A stretch of 64,000 nt of DNA from an uncultured Paracoccaceae bacterium (GTDB lineage Bacteria > Bacteroidota > Bacteroidia > Flavobacteriales > Flavobacteriaceae), in NCBI GenBank assembly GCA_943788135.1, contig CALSPC010000009.1:32418-96417 (forward strand), in the 5' to 3' direction. The position numbers were made by a program, and so were the translations under genes. The notes under the pieces were generated by a model that saw nothing but the letters and a program-made list of their open reading frames with translations, was not told the DNA's origin and ran no database searches. Of the stretch, positions 1 to 9,456 are shown piece after piece (position 1 is the stretch's first letter; the number at the start of each line of letters is the position of its first letter).

Positions 1-547
1 GCCCAATATATAATAAGGTACCTTCATTAAAGGATTCAAATTCCATAGTTGCTTTATCCGTTTCGATTTCAGCTAAAATGTCGCCTTCTTCGACTGCATC
101 TCCTACTTTTTTTAACCAGCTCGCGACTGTTCCCTCTTCCATGGTATCGCTTAAGCGTGGCATGGTTACAACGACAACGCCTTCAGGAATATCAATTGAA
201 CTAGTTTCTGTTGCGGCTTCGGCTTCCACAGCCACTTCAGTTGTGTCCTCGACTGCAGTGGGTTCTTCGGCTGCAGTTGGATTGGCCAAAAGCTCAGAAA
301 TGTCTTCACCTTCATCTCCAATAATAGCAAGAAGTGCATCTACCATTGTAGTTTCACCTTCTTGAACGCCAATATGGAGTAAGGTTCCTTCATTAAAGGA
401 TTCAAATTCCATGGTTGCTTTGTCGGTTTCGATTTCGGCAAGGATATCACCTTCTTCAACTTTGTCTCCTACTTTTTTCAACCAGCTTGCCACAGTTCCT
501 TCTTCCATGGTGTCGCTTAGTCTGGGCATATTAACTATGATTGCCAT
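1..547 (-). CDS. pdhC: Pyruvate dehydrogenase E2 (dihydrolipoamide acetyltransferase), N-terminal part
   Basis: This is the E2 core subunit of pyruvate dehydrogenase, which carries acetyl groups on lipoyl-lysine to CoA. The gene runs off the left edge, so only the first 182 residues are seen. They hold two tandem lipoyl domains (about 1-75 and 127-182 onward), each with the motif ETDKATMEFES; the lipoylated lysines are Lys43 and Lys165. An Ala/Glu-rich linker (about 85-120) joins them. The catalytic domain lies outside the window. The ATG is 3 bp after the pdhA stop, so the two are co-transcribed. A 2-oxoglutarate dehydrogenase E2 is less likely because the gene follows pdhA. Confidence 0.93.
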   Translation of the reverse strand, partial: MAIIVNMPRLSDTMEEGTVASWLKKVGDKVEEGDILAEIETDKATMEFESFNEGTLLHIGVQEGETTMVDALLAIIGDEGEDISELLANPTAAEEPTAVEDTTEVAVEAEAATETSSIDIPEGVVVVTMPRLSDTMEEGTVASWLKKVGDAVEEGDILAEIETDKATMEFESFNEGTLLYIG

Positions 548-550
548 AAC

Positions 551-1549
551 TTATAATTTATGTTGTAAAAATGGATAATCTTCTTGTTCGTATACGACAT
601 CGTACATGACACTTTTTTCTGGATATGGCGATTCATCAGCGAATTTCTCACATTCAGCAACAAGGTCTTTCACACGCTTGTCGATGACTTTAATATCATC
701 TTCTGTAGCATATTCTTCTCGAAGAATAACATCCAAAACTTGAGTAATTGGATCAATTTTCTTGTATTCTTTGACTTCGTCTTTGGTTCTGTAGTGTTGT
801 GCATCACTCATAGAATGACCTCTGTATCGATAGGTTTTCATTTCTAAAAATGTTGGACCATCTCCGCGTCGAGCACGTTGGATGGCTTCGTCAAACGCTT
901 CAGCAACTTTGATCGGATTCATTCCATCTACAGGACCACAAGGCATTTCATAGCCTAACCCTAATTTCCAAATATCAGAGTGGTTTGCGGTTCTGTCTAC
1001 AGATGTTCCCATAGCGTAACCGTTGTTTTCACAAACAAAGACTACAGGTAGTTTCCAGTTCATCGCCATGTTAAAGGTTTCGTGTAACGATCCTTGACGG
1101 GCAGCACCATCACCAAAATAACAGAGTGTTACGGCACCAGTTTCATTGTATTTGTCTCCAAACGCCATTCCAGCACCTAAAGGAATTTGACCCCCAACGA
1201 TTCCATGACCACCATAAAAGCCTTTTTCTTTAGAAAAAATATGCATTGATCCTCCCAATCCTTGAGATGTTCCTGTAGCTTTTCCAAAAAGTTCTGCCAT
1301 TACTCTGCGTGGATCAACGCCCATCCCAATGGGTTGTACGTGATTTCTATAAGCTGTAATCATTTTGTCTTTGGATAAATCCATGGCATGTAAAGCGCCT
1401 GCAAGGACGGCTTCTTGACCATTGTATAAGTGGAGAAATCCTCTTACTTTTTGTTGGATATAAACGGCTGCAAGCTTGTCTTCAAACTTTCGCCAGAGCA
1501 TCATATTTTCGTACCAATCGAGGTAGACTTCTTTAGTTATCTTCTGCAT
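551..1549 (-). CDS. pdhA: Pyruvate dehydrogenase E1 component, alpha subunit
   Basis: The E1 alpha subunit binds thiamine diphosphate and decarboxylates pyruvate. At 332 residues it has the usual length. The ThDP motif is visible as GDG at residues 146-148 followed by the NN at 175-176, and the phosphorylation-loop-like motif YRYRGHSMSD lies near residue 240. It is the first gene of a pdhA-pdhC transcript. A -7 element lies 32 bp upstream of the start. No separate E1 beta gene is seen between the two, so the beta function is probably encoded elsewhere. Confidence 0.95.
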   Translation of the reverse strand: MQKITKEVYLDWYENMMLWRKFEDKLAAVYIQQKVRGFLHLYNGQEAVLAGALHAMDLSKDKMITAYRNHVQPIGMGVDPRRVMAELFGKATGTSQGLGGSMHIFSKEKGFYGGHGIVGGQIPLGAGMAFGDKYNETGAVTLCYFGDGAARQGSLHETFNMAMNWKLPVVFVCENNGYAMGTSVDRTANHSDIWKLGLGYEMPCGPVDGMNPIKVAEAFDEAIQRARRGDGPTFLEMKTYRYRGHSMSDAQHYRTKDEVKEYKKIDPITQVLDVILREEYATEDDIKVIDKRVKDLVAECEKFADESPYPEKSVMYDVVYEQEDYPFLQHKL

Positions 1550-1580
1550 GCGTTTACAGTAATTGTTTTTAATGTAAACA

Positions 1581-1588
1581 CAAAAGTA
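1581..1588 (-). promoter_or_regulatory. Bacteroidota -7 promoter element for pdhA
   Basis: On the minus strand this reads TACTTTTG, a match to the Bacteroidota sigma-ABfr -7 consensus TAnnTTTG, 32 bp upstream of the pdhA ATG. Confidence 0.55.
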
Positions 1589-1639
1589 ATACTTTGAATG
1601 ATAACCTAAAAAGAGTAAGAGTTAATTTTTTAAAAAATA

Positions 1640-2122
1640 TTATAGTACTGTTTTGTCAAAGATCCATGGAAGGATATTTTCAACTGAATTTGAGTACGCA
1701 ATTTGACCACTAGTCCCCATGAAATACAATTCCATTGGCATGTTTTGTTTGACTTCATACTCTGATAATGCCTGCCTACAAGCACCACATGGAGGAATGG
1801 GTTTAGGGGTTGGGTTTGTAGTTGATCCAGCAACGATGGCCATGCGAATTATTTTCTGATTAGGAAATTCTGCTCCAGCGTAATATATAGCAGTACGCTC
1901 GGCACATAATCCAGAGGGGTAGGAGGCGTTTTCTTGGTTATTTCCAGCTATAAGTTGTCCGTTTTCAAGTTCCAAGGCTGCGCCAACCAAAAATTTAGAA
2001 TATGGAGCGTAGGCTTTTTTTCGTGCTTCTGTCGCTTTTAGAATCAAATTTTGAATGGGAGTTGCTAATTCTTTAATACTGTCATACACCTCAAAACTAG
2101 TTTCAATTTTTATTCTTTTCAT
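1640..2122 (-). CDS. cdd: Cytidine deaminase
   Basis: This enzyme deaminates cytidine and deoxycytidine to uridine forms in pyrimidine salvage. The zinc site is complete: CAE at residues 73-75 and PCGAC at 111-115. The substrate-binding segment YAPYSKFLVGAAL is at 38-50. At 160 residues it belongs to the homotetrameric class. It lies between porV and pdhA on the same strand. A terminator-like hairpin separates it from porV, so it probably has its own transcript. Position next to porV and porU is a known flavobacterial arrangement. Confidence 0.95.
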   Translation of the reverse strand: MKRIKIETSFEVYDSIKELATPIQNLILKATEARKKAYAPYSKFLVGAALELENGQLIAGNNQENASYPSGLCAERTAIYYAGAEFPNQKIIRMAIVAGSTTNPTPKPIPPCGACRQALSEYEVKQNMPMELYFMGTSGQIAYSNSVENILPWIFDKTVL

Positions 2123-2154
2123 AGGTTCGTTATTATTGGTTAATATGTATAGAC

Positions 2155-2187
2155 AAAAAAACTATTGCTGTATGCAATAGTTTTTTT
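2155..2187 (-). terminator. Hairpin terminator after porV
   Basis: An 8-bp stem ACTATTGC/GCAATAGT (2161-2168 with 2174-2181) has A and T runs on both sides, extending the stem and giving a U-tract in either direction. It lies just downstream of porV. Confidence 0.75.
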
Positions 2188-2207
2188 TAAAAAATTAAAG
2201 CAATTAC

Positions 2208-3470
2208 TTAGTATTCAGTGTATTCACCGTCACCCAAATTGAAAGATAAGGAGAATCGTAAAGTATTTTCTAAAGGACTTTGTACTTTAGATGCTGAAAA
2301 CAAGTAGGACAAATCTATGTTGACCGTACTGTATTTAAAGCCAGCACCCATAGCGAAAAATTTCCGAGCCCCTTTGAATTCATTTTCATTAAAATATCCG
2401 AGTCTTAACGCAAAGGAGTCTTGGTATAAGTATTCTGCGCCTAAGGCCCAAGTAAACTCATCAAGTTCTTCGCTAAACCCGCCTGGCGCATCGCCAAAGG
2501 ATTGAAAAACTCCAGGTAAAAACTCTACATTTGGGTCTTGGCCTTCTATGATTACATTGCTTGTTACTAGGGCACCCAAAGTGTCACCTTCGTCATAAAC
2601 GCCGTTGTCATTTTCATCCGTATAATTAAATTCATCTCCAAGAATTGGAGGTGTAGGCACTAATAATTTAGTAACTTCGGCAGTTACACTTACTTTGTTG
2701 TACTGGTCAAAAATAAAATCAAATCCACCTCCTAATCTTAGGTTTGTAGGTAAGAAATTTTCGTTTCCACCGTCATCATATTTAATTTTTGGACCTAAAT
2801 TTTGAATGGCAAACCCTCCTCTCCAACGGCCATTGAAGTCGTTGTAAGCTTCCTCTTCACTTTGATAATACCCGGCTATGTCCACGCCAAAAGAACCAGC
2901 TGCTTTGGCATTAACATCTAATGCTTGAATTCTTAAATCAGAACGTAAGTAGCGCATTGCCACTGCCATTGAAAACTGATCCGAAAGTCGTAAGGAATAT
3001 GAGGCATCTAGAGTGAGTTCGTTAGGCTTTTCAATAAGGGCTTGCGAAAATTCATCTGCTCTTAATTCAATTTCACCCAAAGAGAAATATTTAAGGCTCA
3101 CAGCAAATGCACTTCGGTCGTTGAGTCTATTGAAATAAGTTACATTGCCTAAAAAAATATCATTCACCAATTTACTTAAATAGGGCGTATAGCTAATTCC
3201 GAAGCCTGACTTTGCTTCAGAAAAGGCATACTTAGATGGGTTCCATTGTTGCGAATAGGTGTCCACTGAAGTAGCTACGCCCATATCGCCTAATGCAGCT
3301 GCACGTGCATCAGAAGCGATCAAAATAAAAGGAACTCCAGTGGTAATCACTCTTGAGTCTTGTTTTGGTATGATTGTAGTGGTTTGAGCGTTGACTGTAG
3401 TTAAAAATAGAGTTGCAATACATACAACGCCCAAAGAAAATTGGCAGTTAATTTTTTTAAATGAATTCAT
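2208..3470 (-). CDS. porV: Type IX secretion system outer membrane protein PorV (LptO)
   Basis: PorV is the outer-membrane shuttle that collects type IX cargo from the SprA translocon and delivers it to the PorU attachment complex. The 420-residue protein has a signal peptide (cleavage near residue 28, after NAQ). Its mature N-terminus has the family segment SDARAAALGDMGVA, followed by alternating hydrophobic beta strands and a typical barrel ending. A -7 element lies 25 bp upstream of the ATG. porU is directly upstream on the same strand with a 40-bp gap. This pairing of PorV with its partner sortase confirms the call. Confidence 0.95.
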   Translation of the reverse strand: MNSFKKINCQFSLGVVCIATLFLTTVNAQTTTIIPKQDSRVITTGVPFILIASDARAAALGDMGVATSVDTYSQQWNPSKYAFSEAKSGFGISYTPYLSKLVNDIFLGNVTYFNRLNDRSAFAVSLKYFSLGEIELRADEFSQALIEKPNELTLDASYSLRLSDQFSMAVAMRYLRSDLRIQALDVNAKAAGSFGVDIAGYYQSEEEAYNDFNGRWRGGFAIQNLGPKIKYDDGGNENFLPTNLRLGGGFDFIFDQYNKVSVTAEVTKLLVPTPPILGDEFNYTDENDNGVYDEGDTLGALVTSNVIIEGQDPNVEFLPGVFQSFGDAPGGFSEELDEFTWALGAEYLYQDSFALRLGYFNENEFKGARKFFAMGAGFKYSTVNIDLSYLFSASKVQSPLENTLRFSLSFNLGDGEYTEY

Positions 3471-3494
3471 TGTGGTTTAGGTGTTATGATTTAA

Positions 3495-3502
3495 CAAATA
3501 TA
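3495..3502 (-). promoter_or_regulatory. -7 promoter element for porV
   Basis: The minus strand reads TATATTTG, a full match to TAnnTTTG, 25 bp before the porV ATG. It implies that porV can be transcribed apart from porU. Confidence 0.55.
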
Positions 3503-3510
3503 AATTAATA

Positions 3511-6500
3511 TTATAGGATTACAAGTTTTTCAATTTTTTCTGCTTGCAGTCCTGTACTATTTGAGCGTACTTTTAGGGTGTAGACATAAACGCCTTTGCC
3601 AATTTTATTGCCAAAATCATCGGTACCATCCCAAGTTATGTCGCGAGAAACTGAACTTGTTGCATTAAAGCCAGTATTGGTTTGGCCATTAATTGTTTTT
3701 ATCAATTTTCCAGAAACAGTAAATATTTGAATTGAAACGTCCAATACTTCTGAACTATTGTGGCTGAACCAAAACTCAGTGTAATTAATAAAGGGATTCG
3801 GATAGTTAAGCACATTTGAAAGCTCTAAACTTTCATCTTTATCAAAGACAATAAACTGAATGTCTTGTGTTGAAGAGTTGTTGTAAACGTCCCATGCTTT
3901 TACCGTCATTGTGTGCAGTCCTGGACTAAGGTCTCTAAATGGATAGCTTAATGTTCCACGTTGGTAATCGTCCACAGCTGCGGTGTAGTAATCGTTTAAT
4001 CTAAAAACACTGGTTTCATCGCCGTCTAATATGGCAGTGATGTCGTGGCCAATCCCGCTAGCAGTGTTAATTCCATTTTCGTCGTATAAGTTTGCCAAAA
4101 GTGTTGGGTTTTCATTTGTTATCCCTCCAGAAATAAAATTTTCATCATTCATAAATAAATTTATGGTAGGGCCAGTGTTGTCTTCTGGGGCATCGAGATT
4201 TACACCTCCAATTTTAATGTCATAACTATATCCTCTGTTGTCTTCAGACGTGGTATTTGCCTTAGCGTAGAGGCTTATTTTCCCATTTCCTTCAGCAACT
4301 GTGATGTCTCTTGGAACAATAAATTCAAATGCAAATTCGCCATTGGTAACACTAGCTTGTCCTCTGTAGATTACTTCTCCAAGCACCTCAAAATCCATTA
4401 AAATTAAGTCGTTGTTTGAATCTCGAGTGCCATCATTTCCAAGAGTAGTTCGTTGAATATTTTTGTCATAAATAGTAGCCGTTAAGATGCCATTGTAAGT
4501 ATTTAAAATCGACCCTTGACCATCTGTGACATGACCTTCAATTTTAGCAGGGCTTAAAGCTTTAAGAACAGGTGAGGATATCGCAACAGCTTCGTTGTTA
4601 ATTTTTGTAACTTGAATGTCGGGATCGGCTATAGGAAGTTTTAGGGCCGGATCGCCAATGCTGAATACTAATCGGCGCTGCGACTGATTGGCAATCATGG
4701 GATCGTTTTTAGTGCGTCTTAGTGCCTCTGCGATACTTATAGTTTGATCGCTTCCGTAGGATAATAAATATTGACTTAAGGTTTTATTAAAATTTATACC
4801 AACATTGACATAAATTCTTCGGGTAGTCGTAATTAAATTAATAGCACCTCCATTTTTGTTCCAAAACAAAAACTCTCCAGCTGTTTCTCGCAGTGGGTTG
4901 TCAAATTTTGTATATTCACAAGTAACGGTCACAAAACAGTTCAGTTTTGTAGGGTTGTTGAGTTCTTGCACATTAATGATGTCAAAAATACGTTCCAATG
5001 CGATGCCGTTTTCACCTCCATGTCCAAAATAGTTTACCACGATAGCACCGACTTCAAGGGCATCAAAAATTGCTTTATTAACTAAACTGTAGCGGTCTCC
5101 TCCCGAAGTTGTTTCTTGAACATAGGAATCTGAGTGGATTTTTTGAACATTTAAAAAAGGCTTTTCTGCTTTTACGTCTTCAGCGATTGCTTCTGTTGTT
5201 TCCTGTATAATCCGGTCACTTAATTTATCTATATCATCCGAGACGAACATAAAATTATTTCGCCAATTTCCAAAAGCTTCAGGCAGGTAGTAAGACTCTA
5301 TTTTGTCTACCATTTCTTTGGCGCGTTGAGTGTTTTCAACCAAAATTCTGCCCACCGCAATATCAAGTTTGTCAGAATTAGCCATGGTGCCTTCATTGGC
5401 GTCCATCATGCCAAAAAAATCATCGGATACAAAAGAGCTTACTAAGCTAAAACTTTCTACGGAATACCACGGAGGAACAATATTAGTGTTATTGCGTACG
5501 CGGTTTTTATAGTCAAAAGAGGCATCCCCAAATAGGCATAAGTATTTTAATCTTTTTGAGGGTGTACTGGCATTGTCATATACGTATTTTACAAAATTCC
5601 GAATTCCCGAAATATCTTGCATGCCAGAGCTAAACTCTTGATAAAGCGCTTCTAAAGTGTAGACTTTTACATTTAAATTATTTTCTGTACGATTAATTTG
5701 CGCTAGACGTTCTGCTTGGTTTCGTAAAAAACTAGGCGTTATAATCAAATAATCGATGTCTTTAAAATTCCCTTGTGCATCCAAAAATACAGTGCCTTTG
5801 ATGTCTTGGTTTGGGATGTTTGTTGTGGCTGTTTTTCTAGGGGTATAAAAATCAGGACCCACAGCTTGGTAGGTTTTTATGCGTCCTAAGTTAGTTTTGA
5901 AACTAAATTGCGCCTCGGCATTTTCATTAGTGTAAAACTGAATTTGATAAGGATTGCTTACATCCCAAACTTGTGATATTGTGGTCGCATTAGAAATTAC
6001 AAATTCGCCTATACCAGATTGTGTAGCGGTTTCTCGGTGTTTGAATTCAAACTGAGTTCCGAGACTCGTTAAGGCACATTCAGCCTCAATAGAAATATAA
6101 TCCAAATATGCCATTGCGGATGGATTACCGTTATTGTTGTAAGCCAGCTCTACATTTACTGCCTCCGAAGAAACGGGGACAGACCCGTCAAAGGAACGGC
6201 TTCTTGCTAAAGTGTTGTCGCCAATTGGGGGAAACGAAATATCTCTAATAAGTGCACTATTTAATTTGAGTTGCATACTGGTGCTAGACTCGGATATTGC
6301 AGCAGTATAGACCTTTAAGGCTACAGGGCTGCTGCTAATTAAATTTGGAAAATTGAAACTAAACGTTCTTACGTTCTCGACATCAAAGCGATGCCCAAAC
6401 CAGCGGCGCCCCATTTTAACTAAATTGTAGGTGTCAGATTCTATAAATTTATAGTTGTGAAAACTATCAAATGTAAGAGTTGCAGCTCCAAGAGGTTCTA

Positions 6501-7353
6501 CAGCTGAAGACATTCTGGCGCCATTTCCAGAACTAATATTTACATAGTAATAGCTTTGATCACTGTAGGGGTTGATGTGAGAATTGTTTTCGGGATTAAA
6601 TTTTTTTGGACCGATGGCATACATCAAAATATAGTCATTGTCATTAAAAACACCATCGTCTTCGCCAACGACTTGAATAGTGTTTTCAATCAAGTCGTTA
6701 GAAACAGTGTTTGAGTTCAGTAACGGAAGTGAGGCGCCTCCATGTCCATAAATCTTAATAGTCCTCGGATTCAAGTTGTTGGTATTAATACCCAAGCTAT
6801 TTAGGAAACTTTTGTTCAGAATGTGAACCCCTGTGGTGTCAACAGCAAATCGGTACCAGTCGCCTGATTTTAATTTAGAACTAGAAAGGGCAGTAGAACT
6901 CGTGTTTCTTCTATTTTGTGCGTTTGATCGAAATGATAGTGTAAATCGGGTGATTTTTTTAAGCACTCCATCATCGTAAAAGACAGGGCTAATTTCAACA
7001 TAGCCTTTAGAGTCATTTCTATATACTGCATTTGCAATTTTTAAACGTGGTGTATTTGGAATTGTAGATAACGGAAGCTGTTTTAGGTCGGCTTTTGATA
7101 CTTCAATACTTTCAATGGATTTTAATTCTGCAGAACTTTCGTCAAGTTGTCCAGATGTATTCCATTCTGCTGAAAAAGTAAGCCCATTAGTGTCTGAATA
7201 CTTGTAGTTTTCGGGGTTAAAAGCGGGCAGTTCAATAGTGCCGCTTGCAGTGCTTAAACGAACTGATGCCTCCCAATTGATGTCAAAACTTTGGGTTTGG
7301 GACTCAACAACATAAAAACTAATCAAAAATAGATAAGGTATCCAACTTTTCAT
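3511..7353 (-). CDS. porU: Type IX secretion system sortase PorU
   Basis: PorU is the gingipain-like (peptidase C25) sortase at the cell surface that removes C-terminal sorting signals from type IX cargo and links cargo to A-LPS. The catalytic His is in YFGHGGENG (about residue 785) and the Cys in TVTCEY (about 820). The C-terminus has an FlgD-like fold and ends with a YPNPF...GKGVYVYTLKV segment, as usual for PorU. An ATG at 7380 is also in frame; I prefer the one at 7353 because it begins a standard signal peptide (MKSWIPYLFLISF), although the earlier start only adds nine residues. It is divergent from gldJ and upstream of porV. Confidence 0.94.
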   Translation of the reverse strand: MKSWIPYLFLISFYVVESQTQSFDINWEASVRLSTASGTIELPAFNPENYKYSDTNGLTFSAEWNTSGQLDESSAELKSIESIEVSKADLKQLPLSTIPNTPRLKIANAVYRNDSKGYVEISPVFYDDGVLKKITRFTLSFRSNAQNRRNTSSTALSSSKLKSGDWYRFAVDTTGVHILNKSFLNSLGINTNNLNPRTIKIYGHGGASLPLLNSNTVSNDLIENTIQVVGEDDGVFNDNDYILMYAIGPKKFNPENNSHINPYSDQSYYYVNISSGNGARMSSAVEPLGAATLTFDSFHNYKFIESDTYNLVKMGRRWFGHRFDVENVRTFSFNFPNLISSSPVALKVYTAAISESSTSMQLKLNSALIRDISFPPIGDNTLARSRSFDGSVPVSSEAVNVELAYNNNGNPSAMAYLDYISIEAECALTSLGTQFEFKHRETATQSGIGEFVISNATTISQVWDVSNPYQIQFYTNENAEAQFSFKTNLGRIKTYQAVGPDFYTPRKTATTNIPNQDIKGTVFLDAQGNFKDIDYLIITPSFLRNQAERLAQINRTENNLNVKVYTLEALYQEFSSGMQDISGIRNFVKYVYDNASTPSKRLKYLCLFGDASFDYKNRVRNNTNIVPPWYSVESFSLVSSFVSDDFFGMMDANEGTMANSDKLDIAVGRILVENTQRAKEMVDKIESYYLPEAFGNWRNNFMFVSDDIDKLSDRIIQETTEAIAEDVKAEKPFLNVQKIHSDSYVQETTSGGDRYSLVNKAIFDALEVGAIVVNYFGHGGENGIALERIFDIINVQELNNPTKLNCFVTVTCEYTKFDNPLRETAGEFLFWNKNGGAINLITTTRRIYVNVGINFNKTLSQYLLSYGSDQTISIAEALRRTKNDPMIANQSQRRLVFSIGDPALKLPIADPDIQVTKINNEAVAISSPVLKALSPAKIEGHVTDGQGSILNTYNGILTATIYDKNIQRTTLGNDGTRDSNNDLILMDFEVLGEVIYRGQASVTNGEFAFEFIVPRDITVAEGNGKISLYAKANTTSEDNRGYSYDIKIGGVNLDAPEDNTGPTINLFMNDENFISGGITNENPTLLANLYDENGINTASGIGHDITAILDGDETSVFRLNDYYTAAVDDYQRGTLSYPFRDLSPGLHTMTVKAWDVYNNSSTQDIQFIVFDKDESLELSNVLNYPNPFINYTEFWFSHNSSEVLDVSIQIFTVSGKLIKTINGQTNTGFNATSSVSRDITWDGTDDFGNKIGKGVYVYTLKVRSNSTGLQAEKIEKLVIL

Positions 7354-7380
7354 ACTAGGGAAACGCAATGACTCGATCAT

Positions 7381-7734
7381 TATTATGAACGTATTAAACT
7401 TTTTTAATCAGATAAAAATTACCATTTTTCATCCATTTTTTATGTTTTCAAATTTTCGCAATACTGCTGCGCAGCCAGAAAACCTCATTATTGAATGAAA
7501 AACGATTAATTTACACGTTGTTTTAAAAAAACTAAACGAGTTCCATTAAAAACTAAACTTAAATTCAAAATTACAATAATAAAATATAATTTTTAACGTT
7601 TTTAAACAAAGTAATCAAATAAAAATAGATCAAAAAAATAAGCTAAATCGCATTGTTTTTTCATTGCATTACAGTCTATAATTACTATATTGCGAGACTA
7701 AATTCAATTGCATTTTACCAATTATATGTTGAAT
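7381..7734. other. Divergent intergenic region porU/gldJ
   Basis: This 354-bp AT-rich stretch holds the start regions of porU and gldJ. No RNA gene or repeat is visible. A partial -7 match, TATATTGC, lies at about 7687 upstream of gldJ. No clean TAnnTTTG was found for porU. Confidence 0.5.
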
Positions 7735-9384
7735 ATGAAAAATATCATAACACTAAGGTCACTATTCGTAGTGGTATTGCTTACATCCTTACTGGGGTGT
7801 AATAAGTCATCAAATTCCGGAAACACTTCAAGAGCAACAGGTTGGCAAATTAACGACAAAAATGGAGGTTTCCAATACAATACAAGTTTTAAAGAACAAG
7901 AAACAGCTCCGGGTTTAGTGTTTGTTGAAGGCGGGACTTTTACTAGGGGTAAAGTTCAAGACGATGTCATGCATGATTGGAATAACTCTCCAAATCAACA
8001 ACACGTTCAATCCTTTTACATGGATGAAACAGAAGTTACTAACCTGATGTATTTGGAATATTTAGATTATATCAAGCGCGTTTATCCACCAGATAATCCT
8101 GCTTTTAAAGCGATATATAACGGTGCAGTTCCTGATACTCTGGTATGGAGAAACCGTTTAGGGTACAGTGAAATGATGGTCGAAAACTATCTTCGTCATC
8201 CTGCTTACAGAAATTATCCTGTCGTAGGCGTTAGTTGGGTTCAAGCTGTTGAGTTTGCAAACTGGAGGTCTAACAGAGTTGCGGAAATTGGCTTACAAGA
8301 AGCAGGGTACCTTGAAAAAAACTCTCACATTCCAGGAGAATTAGTCACATCAACTAGTAATTTCAATATTGATACCTATATAAATGCACCTAAAGAAACC
8401 TACAAAGATAGTTTAGGACTTCATCTTGGTGGAAAGGGAAAAAGACGTAACGATTCTATTGTTAGTTATGCCACCCGCGAAACAGGTGCTATTGTATTGA
8501 AATATCGTCTTCCGACAGAAGCAGAATGGGAATATGCGGCATTGGGACTCACAGAACTAAGAAGTTATAATGTGTATAGAGGTCGAAAAAAATACCCTTG
8601 GGACGGACAATATACGCGATCTGGAAATCGTAAAGTTAAAGGCGATCAACTCGCTAACTTTAAACAAGGTAAAGGCGATTATGGCGGCATTTCAGGATGG
8701 TCTGATGATGGCGCCGATATCACAAATGAAGTGATGTCTTATGAACCTAATAATTTTGGCATCTATGATATGGCTGGTAATGTTGCTGAATGGGTGGCTG
8801 ATGTTTACAGACCTATTGTAGATGATGAGTTTAATGACTTTGGATACTACAGAGGAAACGTTTATACCAAAAATTCTATAGGCGAAGATGGAACGTTTAA
8901 AGTCATCGGTACTGATGATATCGAATTTGAGACCTTGTCAAATGGTAAGGTTGTGGCGCGTGGGCTTCCAGGTCAAATTAGTCAAGTGCCCGTAGATGAG
9001 AATGAGACCTATTTACGTACAAACTTTAGTAGAAGTAACAATATAAACTTCCGTGATGGTGATGAAAGATCTTCACGATTTTTTCAAGATTTTGAAGAAG
9101 GTGATTCTGAGAAAAAAGATACAACACGTAAGATGTATAATTCTCCACTTCATAAAGCTTCATCAGATTCTAAAAGCTATGACAGATCAAATACCAAAAC
9201 CTCATTAATTAATGACGAAGTAAGAGTCTATAAAGGAGGATCTTGGAAAGATAGAGAATATTGGCTTGATCCAGCACAAAGACGGTATTACCCTCAAGAC
9301 ATGGCAACAAACTATATCGGTTTTAGATGTGCGATGTCTAGAGTAGGGTCTAAATCGCTTTCAACTAAGAAACGGAAAAATTAA
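7735..9384 (+). CDS. gldJ: Gliding motility lipoprotein GldJ
   Basis: GldJ is an outer-membrane lipoprotein needed for gliding and for stability of the type IX motor component GldK. The start at 7735 gives a lipoprotein signal with lipobox LLGC (Cys22); a TTG at 7708 and an ATG at 7726 are also in frame but add residues before the signal. The body is a formylglycine-generating-enzyme-like fold: EGGTFTRG, RLPTEAEWEYAA, YDMAGNVAEWVADVY and YIGFRCA are all visible. The length of about 549 residues fits GldJ. A strong terminator follows, so it is probably monocistronic with partial readthrough to murF. Confidence 0.95.
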   Translation: MKNIITLRSLFVVVLLTSLLGCNKSSNSGNTSRATGWQINDKNGGFQYNTSFKEQETAPGLVFVEGGTFTRGKVQDDVMHDWNNSPNQQHVQSFYMDETEVTNLMYLEYLDYIKRVYPPDNPAFKAIYNGAVPDTLVWRNRLGYSEMMVENYLRHPAYRNYPVVGVSWVQAVEFANWRSNRVAEIGLQEAGYLEKNSHIPGELVTSTSNFNIDTYINAPKETYKDSLGLHLGGKGKRRNDSIVSYATRETGAIVLKYRLPTEAEWEYAALGLTELRSYNVYRGRKKYPWDGQYTRSGNRKVKGDQLANFKQGKGDYGGISGWSDDGADITNEVMSYEPNNFGIYDMAGNVAEWVADVYRPIVDDEFNDFGYYRGNVYTKNSIGEDGTFKVIGTDDIEFETLSNGKVVARGLPGQISQVPVDENETYLRTNFSRSNNINFRDGDERSSRFFQDFEEGDSEKKDTTRKMYNSPLHKASSDSKSYDRSNTKTSLINDEVRVYKGGSWKDREYWLDPAQRRYYPQDMATNYIGFRCAMSRVGSKSLSTKKRKN

Positions 9385-9408
9385 ATTATTTTCACTTCAT
9401 ATACTATT

Positions 9409-9443
9409 AAGTCCTAACAGTTTTAATTGTTAGGACTTTTTTG
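9409..9443 (+). terminator. Terminator after gldJ
   Basis: The stem AAGTCCTAACA/TGTTAGGACTT (9409-9419 with 9428-9438) is followed by a T run. Confidence 0.85.
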
Positions 9444-9456
9444 TTATTTTTAGAAT

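Noticed and set aside
78-365. A Ser/Thr/Val-rich ORF on the plus strand inside pdhC
   Set aside because: It is antisense to the lipoyl domains and linker, which are certain coding sequence.
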